NCBI GenBank assembly: GCA_029288115.1
Contig: JARFPV010000481.1
Span: forward strand, 1-7,662
Length of the DNA: 7,662 nt
Direction: 5' to 3'
From: Akkermansiaceae bacterium
Lineage (GTDB): Bacteria; Verrucomicrobiota; Verrucomicrobiia; Verrucomicrobiales; Akkermansiaceae
Made by a program: the position numbers and the translations under genes. This document shows positions 1-6,173 of this stretch, piece after piece. Numbering within the stretch: the first letter of the stretch is position 1; each line of letters opens with the position of its first letter. Under the pieces are notes generated by a model that did no database searches, was not told where the DNA came from, and was given only the letters and a program-made list of their open reading frames with translations.

Positions 1-947
1 CCCTTGTGCCCCATGTTGCTGGTATGGAATGACGTCCAGACATACACCTCGTCTCGGATTTGTCCGTCGGGGTAGTAGAGGTGTGGTAGCGTGGGAAGCT
101 GGAGTTGGTAGTGATCGCCATACTTGTCTCCGATCTTGAAACGGTCATCATATTCGGCCCGGCGGCTGTGGCAGGTAGCACAGCCGTCGAGGACGCGCTC
201 CGGATGGTTTTTCTTAATATCCTTGTGTGCGGCGATGTCGATCAGGCAGCCGGATTTTTCATCGGCGTGTTCTGCTAGATCGCCGTGGCACTGCGTGCAT
301 CCAATGCCCATTTCCTTCCAGTGCGACTGGTAGCTATCGGTCGCTTCATCATAGTTTTTCTGAAAATCCGTCATGTGGCACCACGCGCACTGTGTGTTCC
401 AGGTCATACCACGGTTTGTCCAATGCCCCCAATCTGCCTTGGTGCGTGCATCACCATTAAAGATATCGAACCACTCCTTTTTTGATGGGTCCCATGCAGC
501 ATTCGGCGCCTGCCATCTACCATCGCTTGCGGCGGTGAGATACTGGATCAGCGGCTCGATCCCAATCACCATGCCGGCAGCGTGTTTTTCTCCGTTGGCA
601 GTGATGGTGAGCTCTTTTGATTCTTTGGAAAATGACCACGTCTCCGATGGTGTTTTTAAGGATTTGCCAGAGAAGGGTTGTTGGTCGAGCGCCATGGCTA
701 GTAGTCGGTTTGCTTGCCCATGGTGTGACTTCTGCCAGTGGTGGTGGATATCCTTGTGACACTCCATGCAGCGCGAAGATATGGCGTTCTGTCCGGGAAG
801 CTTGGTCAGCGTCGCATTGAGCTCCGCTCCGGAATGACCCTTGGCCGAATTTTCATTGGAAGCTTCCTCCTCAGGTGATGCAGGTGATTTTTTTTCACCA
901 CAGCAGCAGAGCAGGCAAGCGAGGATGGGGAAGATATAGAGTTTCAC
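1..947 (-). CDS. Multiheme c-type cytochrome, c554-like, putative lipoprotein (3' end cut by window edge)
   Basis: This is an exported electron-transfer protein with covalently bound haems; 315 codons are visible and the frame stays open at the left edge. Four CxxCH haem-binding motifs are seen: CMECH (residues 60-64), CAWCH (187-191), CTQCH (217-221) and CATCH (256-260). Between the first and second lies IGIEPLIQYL and a WDPSKKEWF stretch, typical of cytochrome c554/c-prime-type proteins common in planctomycetes and verrucomicrobia, which often carry TPR repeats further on. The last visible residues (SFHTSNMGHKG) resemble the run-up to another haem in that family, so more haems probably lie outside. 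The N-terminus is short and hydrophobic with cysteines at 11 and 14-16; ILAC or the CCC run could be the lipid-modified site. The GTG at 947 is the only usable start after an in-frame stop at 981-983. It begins 4 bases after the CPBP gene, suggesting translational coupling. Redox partner and substrate cannot be told. Confidence 0.92.
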   Translation of the reverse strand, partial: MKLYIFPILACLLCCCGEKKSPASPEEEASNENSAKGHSGAELNATLTKLPGQNAISSRCMECHKDIHHHWQKSHHGQANRLLAMALDQQPFSGKSLKTPSETWSFSKESKELTITANGEKHAAGMVIGIEPLIQYLTAASDGRWQAPNAAWDPSKKEWFDIFNGDARTKADWGHWTNRGMTWNTQCAWCHMTDFQKNYDEATDSYQSHWKEMGIGCTQCHGDLAEHADEKSGCLIDIAAHKDIKKNHPERVLDGCATCHSRRAEYDDRFKIGDKYGDHYQLQLPTLPHLYYPDGQIRDEVYVWTSFHTSNMGHK

Positions 948-951
948 GAGA

Positions 952-1806
952 TTAGTTACCGGGCGTCTTGTCCAATTCCATCAGAACGAGATTGGAAATA
1001 TTGAACAACGCATGGATTGAGATGGGGGCCCAAAGAGAGCCTGTAATTTCGTAGGCAATAACGAGTATGATCGCCAAAATGAATAGGGGAAGAATGGCAT
1101 TGATATTAAAATGGACGAGCGCAAAAAACAGAGAAGAGAAAAGTGTGGCGAACAAACGATCAGAAAACCGTTTGGTCGCTGAGTAGATATAGCCACGAAA
1201 CACAAGTTCCTCAATAAAAGGGGCAATGACGCATACACTCACAGCAAGTAGAACACGGATGGTTGCTCCACTGGATTCTTTGTAAACTCTGACGGCCTCT
1301 TGCTCCTTGAGTTCTTTGCCGAAGGTTTGTTCAAGAAACTCAAAGTAACCTCCGATTTGTAAAGCAAAGTAGGTTAAAAATGCCAGGATAACACCGATAG
1401 GGGCTATTACGATCAGGTACCGGGAGTTCTTTGATTTCAGTCCAAATAGCTGAACTAAATCAACGTTTCGGAACATGAGTAGGGCCAATACGATAATTCC
1501 CGGAACGATCTGGGAAATCATCTGAGTGGCTACCACAGGTGGTGTTATTTTAATCTCACGGACAGAGCCGTCCGGATTGAGTTCTGGAGGGGCTTGAGCG
1601 AGCGTAAGATACCATCCATAGATGCCGAGAAAAAAGAGGATGCCGAGGATGTCAGCACGATTGAAGAAAGTCGTGCTGACTTTACCATAGCGATGACAGG
1701 CCATCTCAGGTGAGTTTCTGCGCAGCATCGCATAGAGCGGTATCGCACAGATAAAGGCAGCTACGCAGAATAAATACGAGCTGGAGTAAACAAGATTGGC
1801 ATTCAT
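952..1806 (-). CDS. CPBP-family intramembrane glutamic/metalloprotease (CAAX protease, Abi family)
   Basis: A 284-residue polytopic membrane protein. The three signature motifs of the CPBP (CAAX prenyl protease / bacteriocin-processing) family are intact: EELVFR with Glu199, Glu200 and Arg204; FALVH with Phe228 and His232; and HALFN with His265 and Asn269. About six to seven hydrophobic segments are visible, roughly 8-28, 52-70, 97-112, 130-150, 183-198, 218-231 and 238-252. Family members cleave substrates within or near the membrane; bacterial roles range from bacteriocin self-immunity to peptide processing, and the substrate here is unknown. The frame is open to 1914, but the extra 36 residues are encoded by the 7-bp repeat tract and look non-coding, so ATG 1806 is preferred. 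No Shine-Dalgarno is seen. It is the first gene of a probable two-gene transcript with the multiheme cytochrome. Sampled sequence is AT-richer (about 38% GC in one 60-base line) than the cytochrome gene. Confidence 0.93.
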   Translation of the reverse strand: MNANLVYSSSYLFCVAAFICAIPLYAMLRRNSPEMACHRYGKVSTTFFNRADILGILFFLGIYGWYLTLAQAPPELNPDGSVREIKITPPVVATQMISQIVPGIIVLALLMFRNVDLVQLFGLKSKNSRYLIVIAPIGVILAFLTYFALQIGGYFEFLEQTFGKELKEQEAVRVYKESSGATIRVLLAVSVCVIAPFIEELVFRGYIYSATKRFSDRLFATLFSSLFFALVHFNINAILPLFILAIILVIAYEITGSLWAPISIHALFNISNLVLMELDKTPGN

Positions 1807-1840
1807 GAGTGTCGGGTGAGGCGCAAGTGTAGTGGATAAC

Positions 1841-1865
1841 TTTGAAGTTTGAAGTTTGAAGTTTG
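1841..1865. repeat. 7-bp tandem repeat (TTTGAAG, about 3.6 copies)
   Basis: Three perfect direct copies of TTTGAAG are followed by TTTG, with no mismatch. The tract lies between the divergent starts of the CPBP protease and the uracil-DNA glycosylase and overlaps the TTG at 1863, the most upstream possible start of the latter. Read on the minus strand it gives repeated TTCAAA hexamers, one of which lies 16 bases before TATCCA; this could be a weak promoter for the protease, but that is speculation. Copy-number change by slippage could alter promoter spacing. Confidence 0.9.
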
Positions 1866-1889
1866 GCAGTTTCCGTGTGTGATCAGGGC

Positions 1890-2627
1890 GTGCCTGATTC
1901 CACAAGTTCATCACTGGTAGCCGCCGCGCAGCAACTCACCGAGGAGCTGAAGCCATTGCGTTTTGCTGAGCCGGTCAGCCATGTGTATCTTCCCACAGAG
2001 TATGCCTGGGAAAGCCACCGGATGTATCTGGAGAAGTTCGGTTCGGGGCAAAAAAAAGTGCTAATGCTCGGCATGAACCCAGGACCGTGGGGAATGGCAC
2101 AAACTGGTGTTCCCTTTGGTGAAATCCCCGCCGTGCGCGACTGGATGGGTATTTCTTCACCGGTCAATAAGCCGGAGAACGAGCACCCGAAACGGCCGAT
2201 CGAGGGGTTTGATTGCGCCCGGTCAGAGGTGAGTGGCAGGAGGCTCTGGGGGCTGTTCGCAGACAAATTTCCAGATCCGGATGATTTCTTTAGTGATCAT
2301 TTTGTAACCAATTATTGCCCGCTTGTCTGGATGGGAGAGACTGGGAAAAACATTACGCCCGACAAGCTACCCAAGGCCGAAATGATGCCAGTGGAACAAG
2401 CCTGCCGTAAACACCTTGCCGCCGTGATCGATGCCCTGCAACCTCAGTGGTTGATTGGAGTGGGTGCCTATGCGGAAAAAAAACTCATCGAAGCGGTGAA
2501 GGAGTATTTTCCCGACCAGGAGTATAATACCGGTAAAATACTACACCCATCGCCAGCCTCACCTATTGCTAACCGTGGCTGGGAACCGCAGGCGGAGAAA
2601 CAGTTGTTAGAAATGGGGGTCTGGTAG
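1890..2627 (+). CDS. smug1: SMUG1-family uracil-DNA glycosylase (family 3 UDG)
   Basis: This enzyme removes uracil, and probably oxidised pyrimidines such as 5-hydroxymethyluracil, from DNA to start base-excision repair in the cytoplasm. The family hallmark GMNPGPWGMAQTGVPFGE is intact at residues 61-78, with the catalytic-site Asn at 63. The second motif HPSPASP is at 219-225 with the expected His219, followed by NRGW, a segment that helps open the helix. NYCPL, also conserved in animal SMUG1, is at 141-145. Length (245 residues) fits the family. The start is uncertain: GTG 1890 is chosen because the family's conserved part begins soon after it, but GTG 1875 and TTG 1863 are also in frame, the latter inside the 7-bp repeat. 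No clear Shine-Dalgarno helps decide. It is transcribed divergently from the CPBP protease and lies 43 bases before the hydrolase gene on the same strand. SMUG1 is best known from animals but is established in some bacteria such as Geobacter. Confidence 0.95.
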   Translation: MPDSTSSSLVAAAQQLTEELKPLRFAEPVSHVYLPTEYAWESHRMYLEKFGSGQKKVLMLGMNPGPWGMAQTGVPFGEIPAVRDWMGISSPVNKPENEHPKRPIEGFDCARSEVSGRRLWGLFADKFPDPDDFFSDHFVTNYCPLVWMGETGKNITPDKLPKAEMMPVEQACRKHLAAVIDALQPQWLIGVGAYAEKKLIEAVKEYFPDQEYNTGKILHPSPASPIANRGWEPQAEKQLLEMGVW

Positions 2628-2670
2628 TTCACTATTACTTTTGGGATAGAAAAAGTAGCGCGGATCTGCT

Positions 2671-4383
2671 ATGCACACTCTGATGCGCAACTTCATATTA
2701 ATTTTGTGCCTTGCCGGTGCGCTTAGTCACTGTCGTGGGTTGGATCTTGATGAACGTAGCAGACCTGTTGAGAGTCTGAAAAAAATATCTGTAACGACTA
2801 AAAATTCACGTCACCACGCAGAAATATATCAAACTATACTGGAAGCCAGAAAACTTGAAAACAAGTCACCAGAAGCCGCCATTTCCAAGTATATCTATGC
2901 TGCATATCGTGTTTCCCAACTACGGGAGGATTCTCTCCTGCCGCTGTATAACCACGCCGTCGGGCAGGCAATAGATCTGCTGACGGAACAAGCGAATAGA
3001 GGTGTTACAATGCCACGGTCATTGCAATGGGGAGGGGCTGCGGTAAATCTCGATGTAAGTGCAAAAGACGAGTATGGTTATGGTATCGCTGACTTTGATG
3101 ACATCTTGCCTGCTGATATGCTGAGCTATTCTGGATGGAGAACTGATGTGAAATCTGGAGGAGTAGGATCAGCACTCGTAGCACAGGTCAAAAAAAATTC
3201 TCTGGATCGCAGGCACTGCGAAAATTTGCCCTACAGGATTCCTTCGAGTGGTTATAATTATCCGTTGACCGGATTAGTTCATTTTACTTCTAAGTTGGGG
3301 AAAATCTCCGCGAATATTCAATTCATCAATCCGGTGGATACTGGGCAAATCGATCTATGGGGAAAGAAACGGGCAGTATCAAAGAACCTCACTGCCCCAT
3401 TAGCGGTCTCGTTATCAGCCGACAAGCGTTCCCGAAATAATGATCGGTTTACCCTGCTGGGAGTATTTAAACCCCAGCGTTTTTCAGAGAAAATGGGTAT
3501 TTATTCTTTGGGGCCACTTGATCCTAAGAAGGTGCCTGTAGTGTTAGTGCATGGATTAAACTCAGATCCGATAACTTGGCGTAATGTGTTTAACGAGCTA
3601 AATGCTGACTCAATACTCAGGAAAAAATACCAGTTTCTGGCATTTTACTATCCTACGGGTTTACCTCTTAGAGTGTCTGGTGCCGAGTTGAAGCGCAGTA
3701 TCAATGATGTGCACCAGTATTATGCAAAACATGGACAGTCAGCGAATGCGAACCACATGATCATTGTCGGGCATAGTCTTGGAGGGTTGTTAACCAGTGC
3801 CCAGGTAAGAAAAATTGACAAACAGGTTTGGCAGAAAGCGTTCAAGGATAGTGCAGATGCCTCTCTCATACAGAATAAGGCAAAGGAAGATTTTAGTTAC
3901 TTCATACATGGGCCTAAGCCTACGTTCGTGAAGCGTGTTGTTTTTATTGCAACCCCACATAGAGGTAGCCGGAGAGCTGATATGTATGTGGTGAAATTGC
4001 TGTCCTCACTAGTTAAGCTGCCTAAAAAAATGATGGTCTTCAATACGCCACAAGTGGCGTCGGCATTAACCGACTTCGGAAGAGCGGTGTTCGGGGTGGA
4101 TAACCCGTCAAACAGCCTAACAGTTCTTAGATCGCATAGTGCTCCACTTAGGTTTTTAAGTGATAGCCCAATGTATGATCATATAGAATTTCACTCGATT
4201 ATGGGGGATCGTGGACGTGGCGACACGCCTAATAGTTCTGACGGAGTGGTTGCCTACAGCAGTTCTCATCTTGATGGTGCGAAGTCTGAAGTAATCGTTC
4301 CAGCTGATCACGCTGCGCACGACCACCCTCAAGCTATCAATGAGCTCAGCCGCATCCTTCATTTACACCTGAAATCGAAATAG
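2671..4383 (+). CDS. Exported alpha/beta hydrolase, lipase-like, with long N-terminal extension
   Basis: A 570-residue protein whose C-terminal half is a serine hydrolase of the lipase/esterase type. Visible elements are the oxyanion-hole region VVLVHGLNSDP (290-300), the nucleophile elbow GHSLGG (367-372, Ser369), ATPHRGS (427-433), the likely acid Asp524 in SSDGVVAYSSSHL, and a likely catalytic His547 in ADHAAHDHP, with His550 and His552 as alternatives. The N-terminus (1-22) is a hydrophobic export signal ending at Cys21; LSHC is a poor lipobox because of His at -1, so lipidation is doubtful. Residues 45-110 look helical and TPR-like, and 120-280 look beta-rich; I do not recognise this 250-residue part. 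ATG 2683 is an alternative start that gives a tidier signal peptide. It likely acts on lipids or esters in the envelope; the substrate is unknown. A DUF4105 gene follows after 22 bases, probably co-transcribed. Sampled sequence is AT-rich (about 40% GC in one line). Confidence 0.86.
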   Translation: MHTLMRNFILILCLAGALSHCRGLDLDERSRPVESLKKISVTTKNSRHHAEIYQTILEARKLENKSPEAAISKYIYAAYRVSQLREDSLLPLYNHAVGQAIDLLTEQANRGVTMPRSLQWGGAAVNLDVSAKDEYGYGIADFDDILPADMLSYSGWRTDVKSGGVGSALVAQVKKNSLDRRHCENLPYRIPSSGYNYPLTGLVHFTSKLGKISANIQFINPVDTGQIDLWGKKRAVSKNLTAPLAVSLSADKRSRNNDRFTLLGVFKPQRFSEKMGIYSLGPLDPKKVPVVLVHGLNSDPITWRNVFNELNADSILRKKYQFLAFYYPTGLPLRVSGAELKRSINDVHQYYAKHGQSANANHMIIVGHSLGGLLTSAQVRKIDKQVWQKAFKDSADASLIQNKAKEDFSYFIHGPKPTFVKRVVFIATPHRGSRRADMYVVKLLSSLVKLPKKMMVFNTPQVASALTDFGRAVFGVDNPSNSLTVLRSHSAPLRFLSDSPMYDHIEFHSIMGDRGRGDTPNSSDGVVAYSSSHLDGAKSEVIVPADHAAHDHPQAINELSRILHLHLKSK

Positions 4384-4405
4384 GTTTCCATACTCTATAC
4401 TTAAT

Positions 4406-5419
4406 TTGAAAAGAGCAGGCAAATCAGAGAAAGCCATCACAGGTGAAAAATCACTGCCTCAGGATGGCAGGTTAAGTTGGAACGGTTTGCTGCACAAAGC
4501 GGGGAAAGCTGCTATTTGGATTCTGGGCGTATTCTTGCTTCTCTACTTATTGGGTGCAATATACTACCATGGCCCATTCACACAGGCAGGAATAGGTAAT
4601 GGCCTGTTAGCTTGTGTATGGATGGTAGCTATGGTGGTGGTGTTTTTGCGAATCAAGCCGTGGAAAATGCGTGCCATTTGGTGGTCGGCGGGTTTGTTGA
4701 TGGTGCTTGTTCCTTATTTGATGATTCGTCCATCGAACGATAAAACTTGGGAGCCTGAATTTGGTCGAACCGGGTATGCTGATGTGTCTGGAGATGTGAT
4801 TACACTCTATAACGTGCGTAATTTTGAGCATCACTCGCGCGGAGAGTTCGATCAGCGCTGGGAGACCAGAAAGTTTCATTTGTCGAAACTTCGAGGTCTG
4901 GATTATTTCCAATCGAATTTCTACGGAAACACACTGGCCCACCCGATCTTGTCATTTGATTTTGGTGACGATGGGAGGATTTGTCTATCGGTCGAGACTC
5001 GCCGCGAAGTTGGTGAAAAATTTACTCCCTTTGGAGGGCTTTATAAGATGTTTGAGCTGCAGTACCTGTTTATCACCGAGGAGGATTGCATACCGCTGCG
5101 CACAAAGGTGCGGGAGGAGACGGTGCGCCGCTACACGATTGATGGCACGCCCGAGAAAATCCGTGAAATGTTTCTAGCCTCCGTAATCATCCAGAACGAC
5201 CTGGCCGAGAATCCAAAATTCTACAACGTGATCCACGCCAACTGTACAACCAGCCTGCGTGCTCAGCGACCGAAAACAGATCGTGTTCCATGGGACGCGC
5301 GACTGCTCTTCAATGGCATGTTAGATGAATACCTATATGAGCAAGGCATGCTTCAAACGCATGGCCTTTCATTTGAAGAGCTACGCCAGAAAGCAATTGT
5401 TGAAGGGGACGCACGCTGA
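4406..5419 (+). CDS. DUF4105 (Lnb N-terminal periplasmic domain) membrane protein
   Basis: A 337-residue protein with three hydrophobic segments (about 34-52, 62-81 and 88-106) followed by a soluble domain, probably periplasmic. The soluble part follows the DUF4105 pattern closely: WEPEFGR (115-121), NVRNFEHHS (136-144), AHPILSFDFGDDGRICLSVE (178-197), LFITEEDCIPLR (221-232) and HANCTTSL (277-284). His179 followed by Asn279-Cys280 is the most conserved-looking pair and recalls the permuted papain-like fold (YiiX/NlpC type), which would make it a cysteine hydrolase; that is inference, and the family has no settled function. TTG 4406 is the only usable upstream start: no ATG or GTG lies between it and the in-frame stop at 4370-4372. 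No Shine-Dalgarno is visible. It sits 22 bases after the hydrolase gene, so an operon is likely. It ends 21 bases from the convergent lipoprotein gene; no obvious terminator separates them. Confidence 0.88.
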   Translation: MKRAGKSEKAITGEKSLPQDGRLSWNGLLHKAGKAAIWILGVFLLLYLLGAIYYHGPFTQAGIGNGLLACVWMVAMVVVFLRIKPWKMRAIWWSAGLLMVLVPYLMIRPSNDKTWEPEFGRTGYADVSGDVITLYNVRNFEHHSRGEFDQRWETRKFHLSKLRGLDYFQSNFYGNTLAHPILSFDFGDDGRICLSVETRREVGEKFTPFGGLYKMFELQYLFITEEDCIPLRTKVREETVRRYTIDGTPEKIREMFLASVIIQNDLAENPKFYNVIHANCTTSLRAQRPKTDRVPWDARLLFNGMLDEYLYEQGMLQTHGLSFEELRQKAIVEGDAR

Positions 5420-5440
5420 GTTCCGCTTGCTAACAAATCG

Positions 5441-6094
5441 TCACCGGTTTGGCTGTGCCATATGCGCCTTGTAGGCGTGTATGGTATACGGGCTAAGGCG
5501 TGGTTTACCAAAGCCGTGACGGTTACTTAGTGCGTCGCTAATGATATGCGTTGCCTGCAATTGAGTGCCTGACGGTTTTGTTGACATGATGACCTCAGCT
5601 TTGCTTAGTAAATTGATACTAGTGTGCGGTGGCACATAACGTTCAGGCACCCAGTACCTTTCCCTGATGATGTCAATATGCGCCCGACATCCTTTTTTAC
5701 AATGCCCAGTACAATGGATGATCTCACGTTCCCGGTAGTCCCAGTATCCGGGGACAACATATCCCGAGAAATGACTTTTTTGTGTCCACTGTCTGGTTCC
5801 TTTGTTGCGCAACCAGAAGGTATTCTTTCCGCGCGCCAGGGCAAGTTCCGCAGCGCGAACATTCACAAAATACCGCGCAAATTCTGGCCCCGGTCGGTTG
5901 AAGGTTTCAAACGTCACCCGCACCCGATTCTTGTCGATGGTGCTTTCGGTATATCCTCCCCACGAAGCCGAGTTGCCTTCCCACGGCTGACTCGGCCTCT
6001 GTGTGAGTGGCTGGTAATACAGTCGGGCTGGTGAGCAGCTCTGGAATAGAACAGCGGTGCCAAGAAGTGCGATGAGGAAAAATATACGTTGCAT
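5441..6094 (-). CDS. Putative lipoprotein, CC0125/CC1285-like, with Cys3 cluster
   Basis: A 217-residue predicted lipoprotein. Residues 1-19 form a signal peptide (MQR then a hydrophobic run) ending in FQSC, giving Cys20 as the likely lipidated residue. The segment GGYTESTIDKNRVRVTF (46-62) and RAAELALARGKNTFWL (80-95) match the pattern of the CC0125/CC1285 lipoprotein family, whose function is not known; the assignment rests on pattern memory and is moderate. After this comes an aromatic, basic region and a cluster C128-x3-C132-x3-C136 with His131, which is not a haem CxxCH motif and could bind metal or form disulfides. The C-terminal 50 residues are polar and unrecognised. ATG 6094 is favoured because it places the signal peptide correctly; no Shine-Dalgarno is visible. 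It lies 79 bases downstream of accC on the same strand, so read-through from accBC is possible, but that gap holds inverted repeats. Confidence 0.8.
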   Translation of the reverse strand: MQRIFFLIALLGTAVLFQSCSPARLYYQPLTQRPSQPWEGNSASWGGYTESTIDKNRVRVTFETFNRPGPEFARYFVNVRAAELALARGKNTFWLRNKGTRQWTQKSHFSGYVVPGYWDYREREIIHCTGHCKKGCRAHIDIIRERYWVPERYVPPHTSINLLSKAEVIMSTKPSGTQLQATHIISDALSNRHGFGKPRLSPYTIHAYKAHMAQPNR

Positions 6095-6103
6095 GCTAGT
6101 TCG

Positions 6104-6120
6104 ACTGCATGCGCCGCAGT
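6104..6120. repeat. Small inverted repeat just upstream of the lipoprotein gene
   Basis: ACTGC and GCAGT form perfect 5-bp arms around a 7-base loop, 10 bases before the lipoprotein ATG. The self-complementary hexamer GCATGC occurs at 6107-6112 and again at 6091-6096, over the start codon. It could be a translation-affecting hairpin or chance. Confidence 0.35.
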
Positions 6121-6122
6121 TT

Positions 6123-6144
6123 ATTCAATCAGAATGGATTGAAT
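6123..6144. repeat. Perfect 8-bp inverted repeat between accC and the lipoprotein gene
   Basis: ATTCAATC and GATTGAAT are perfect 8-bp arms separated by AGAATG. The element lies 29 bases after the accC stop and 28 bases before the lipoprotein start. No T-run follows on either strand, so it does not look like a classic intrinsic terminator. A regulator-binding operator or an mRNA-end stabilising hairpin are possible readings. Confidence 0.55.
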
Positions 6145-6173
6145 CCTCGAGCAATGCACGGGTGCCAGCGCGT

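Noticed and set aside
373..759. Plus-strand open frame of 128 codons
   Set aside because: Antisense to the cytochrome, whose minus-strand frame carries four CxxCH motifs without interruption.
1831..1840. DnaA-box-like TTATCCACT on the minus strand
   Set aside because: It is a single site with a mismatch to the consensus and no cluster or AT-rich unwinding region nearby; chance is likely.
1807..1914. N-terminal extension of the CPBP protein by 36 residues
   Set aside because: It would be encoded by the 7-bp repeat and the divergent gap, and would overlap the SMUG1 gene; the membrane protein starts naturally at 1806.
1883..2266. Minus-strand open frame of 127 codons
   Set aside because: Antisense to the SMUG1 gene and covering its active-site motif; shadow of that gene.
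5464..5476. CGCCT-TGT-AGGCG hairpin as a terminator for the lipoprotein or DUF4105 gene
   Set aside because: It lies inside the end of the lipoprotein coding region, is short, and has no T-run on either strand.
5704..5712. Haem-binding site in the lipoprotein's Cys cluster
   Set aside because: The spacing is C-x3-C-x3-C, with no CxxCH motif in the protein.
5624..6034. Plus-strand open frame of 136 codons
   Set aside because: Antisense to the lipoprotein gene, which has a signal peptide and family-like motifs; the plus-strand product shows no coherent domain.
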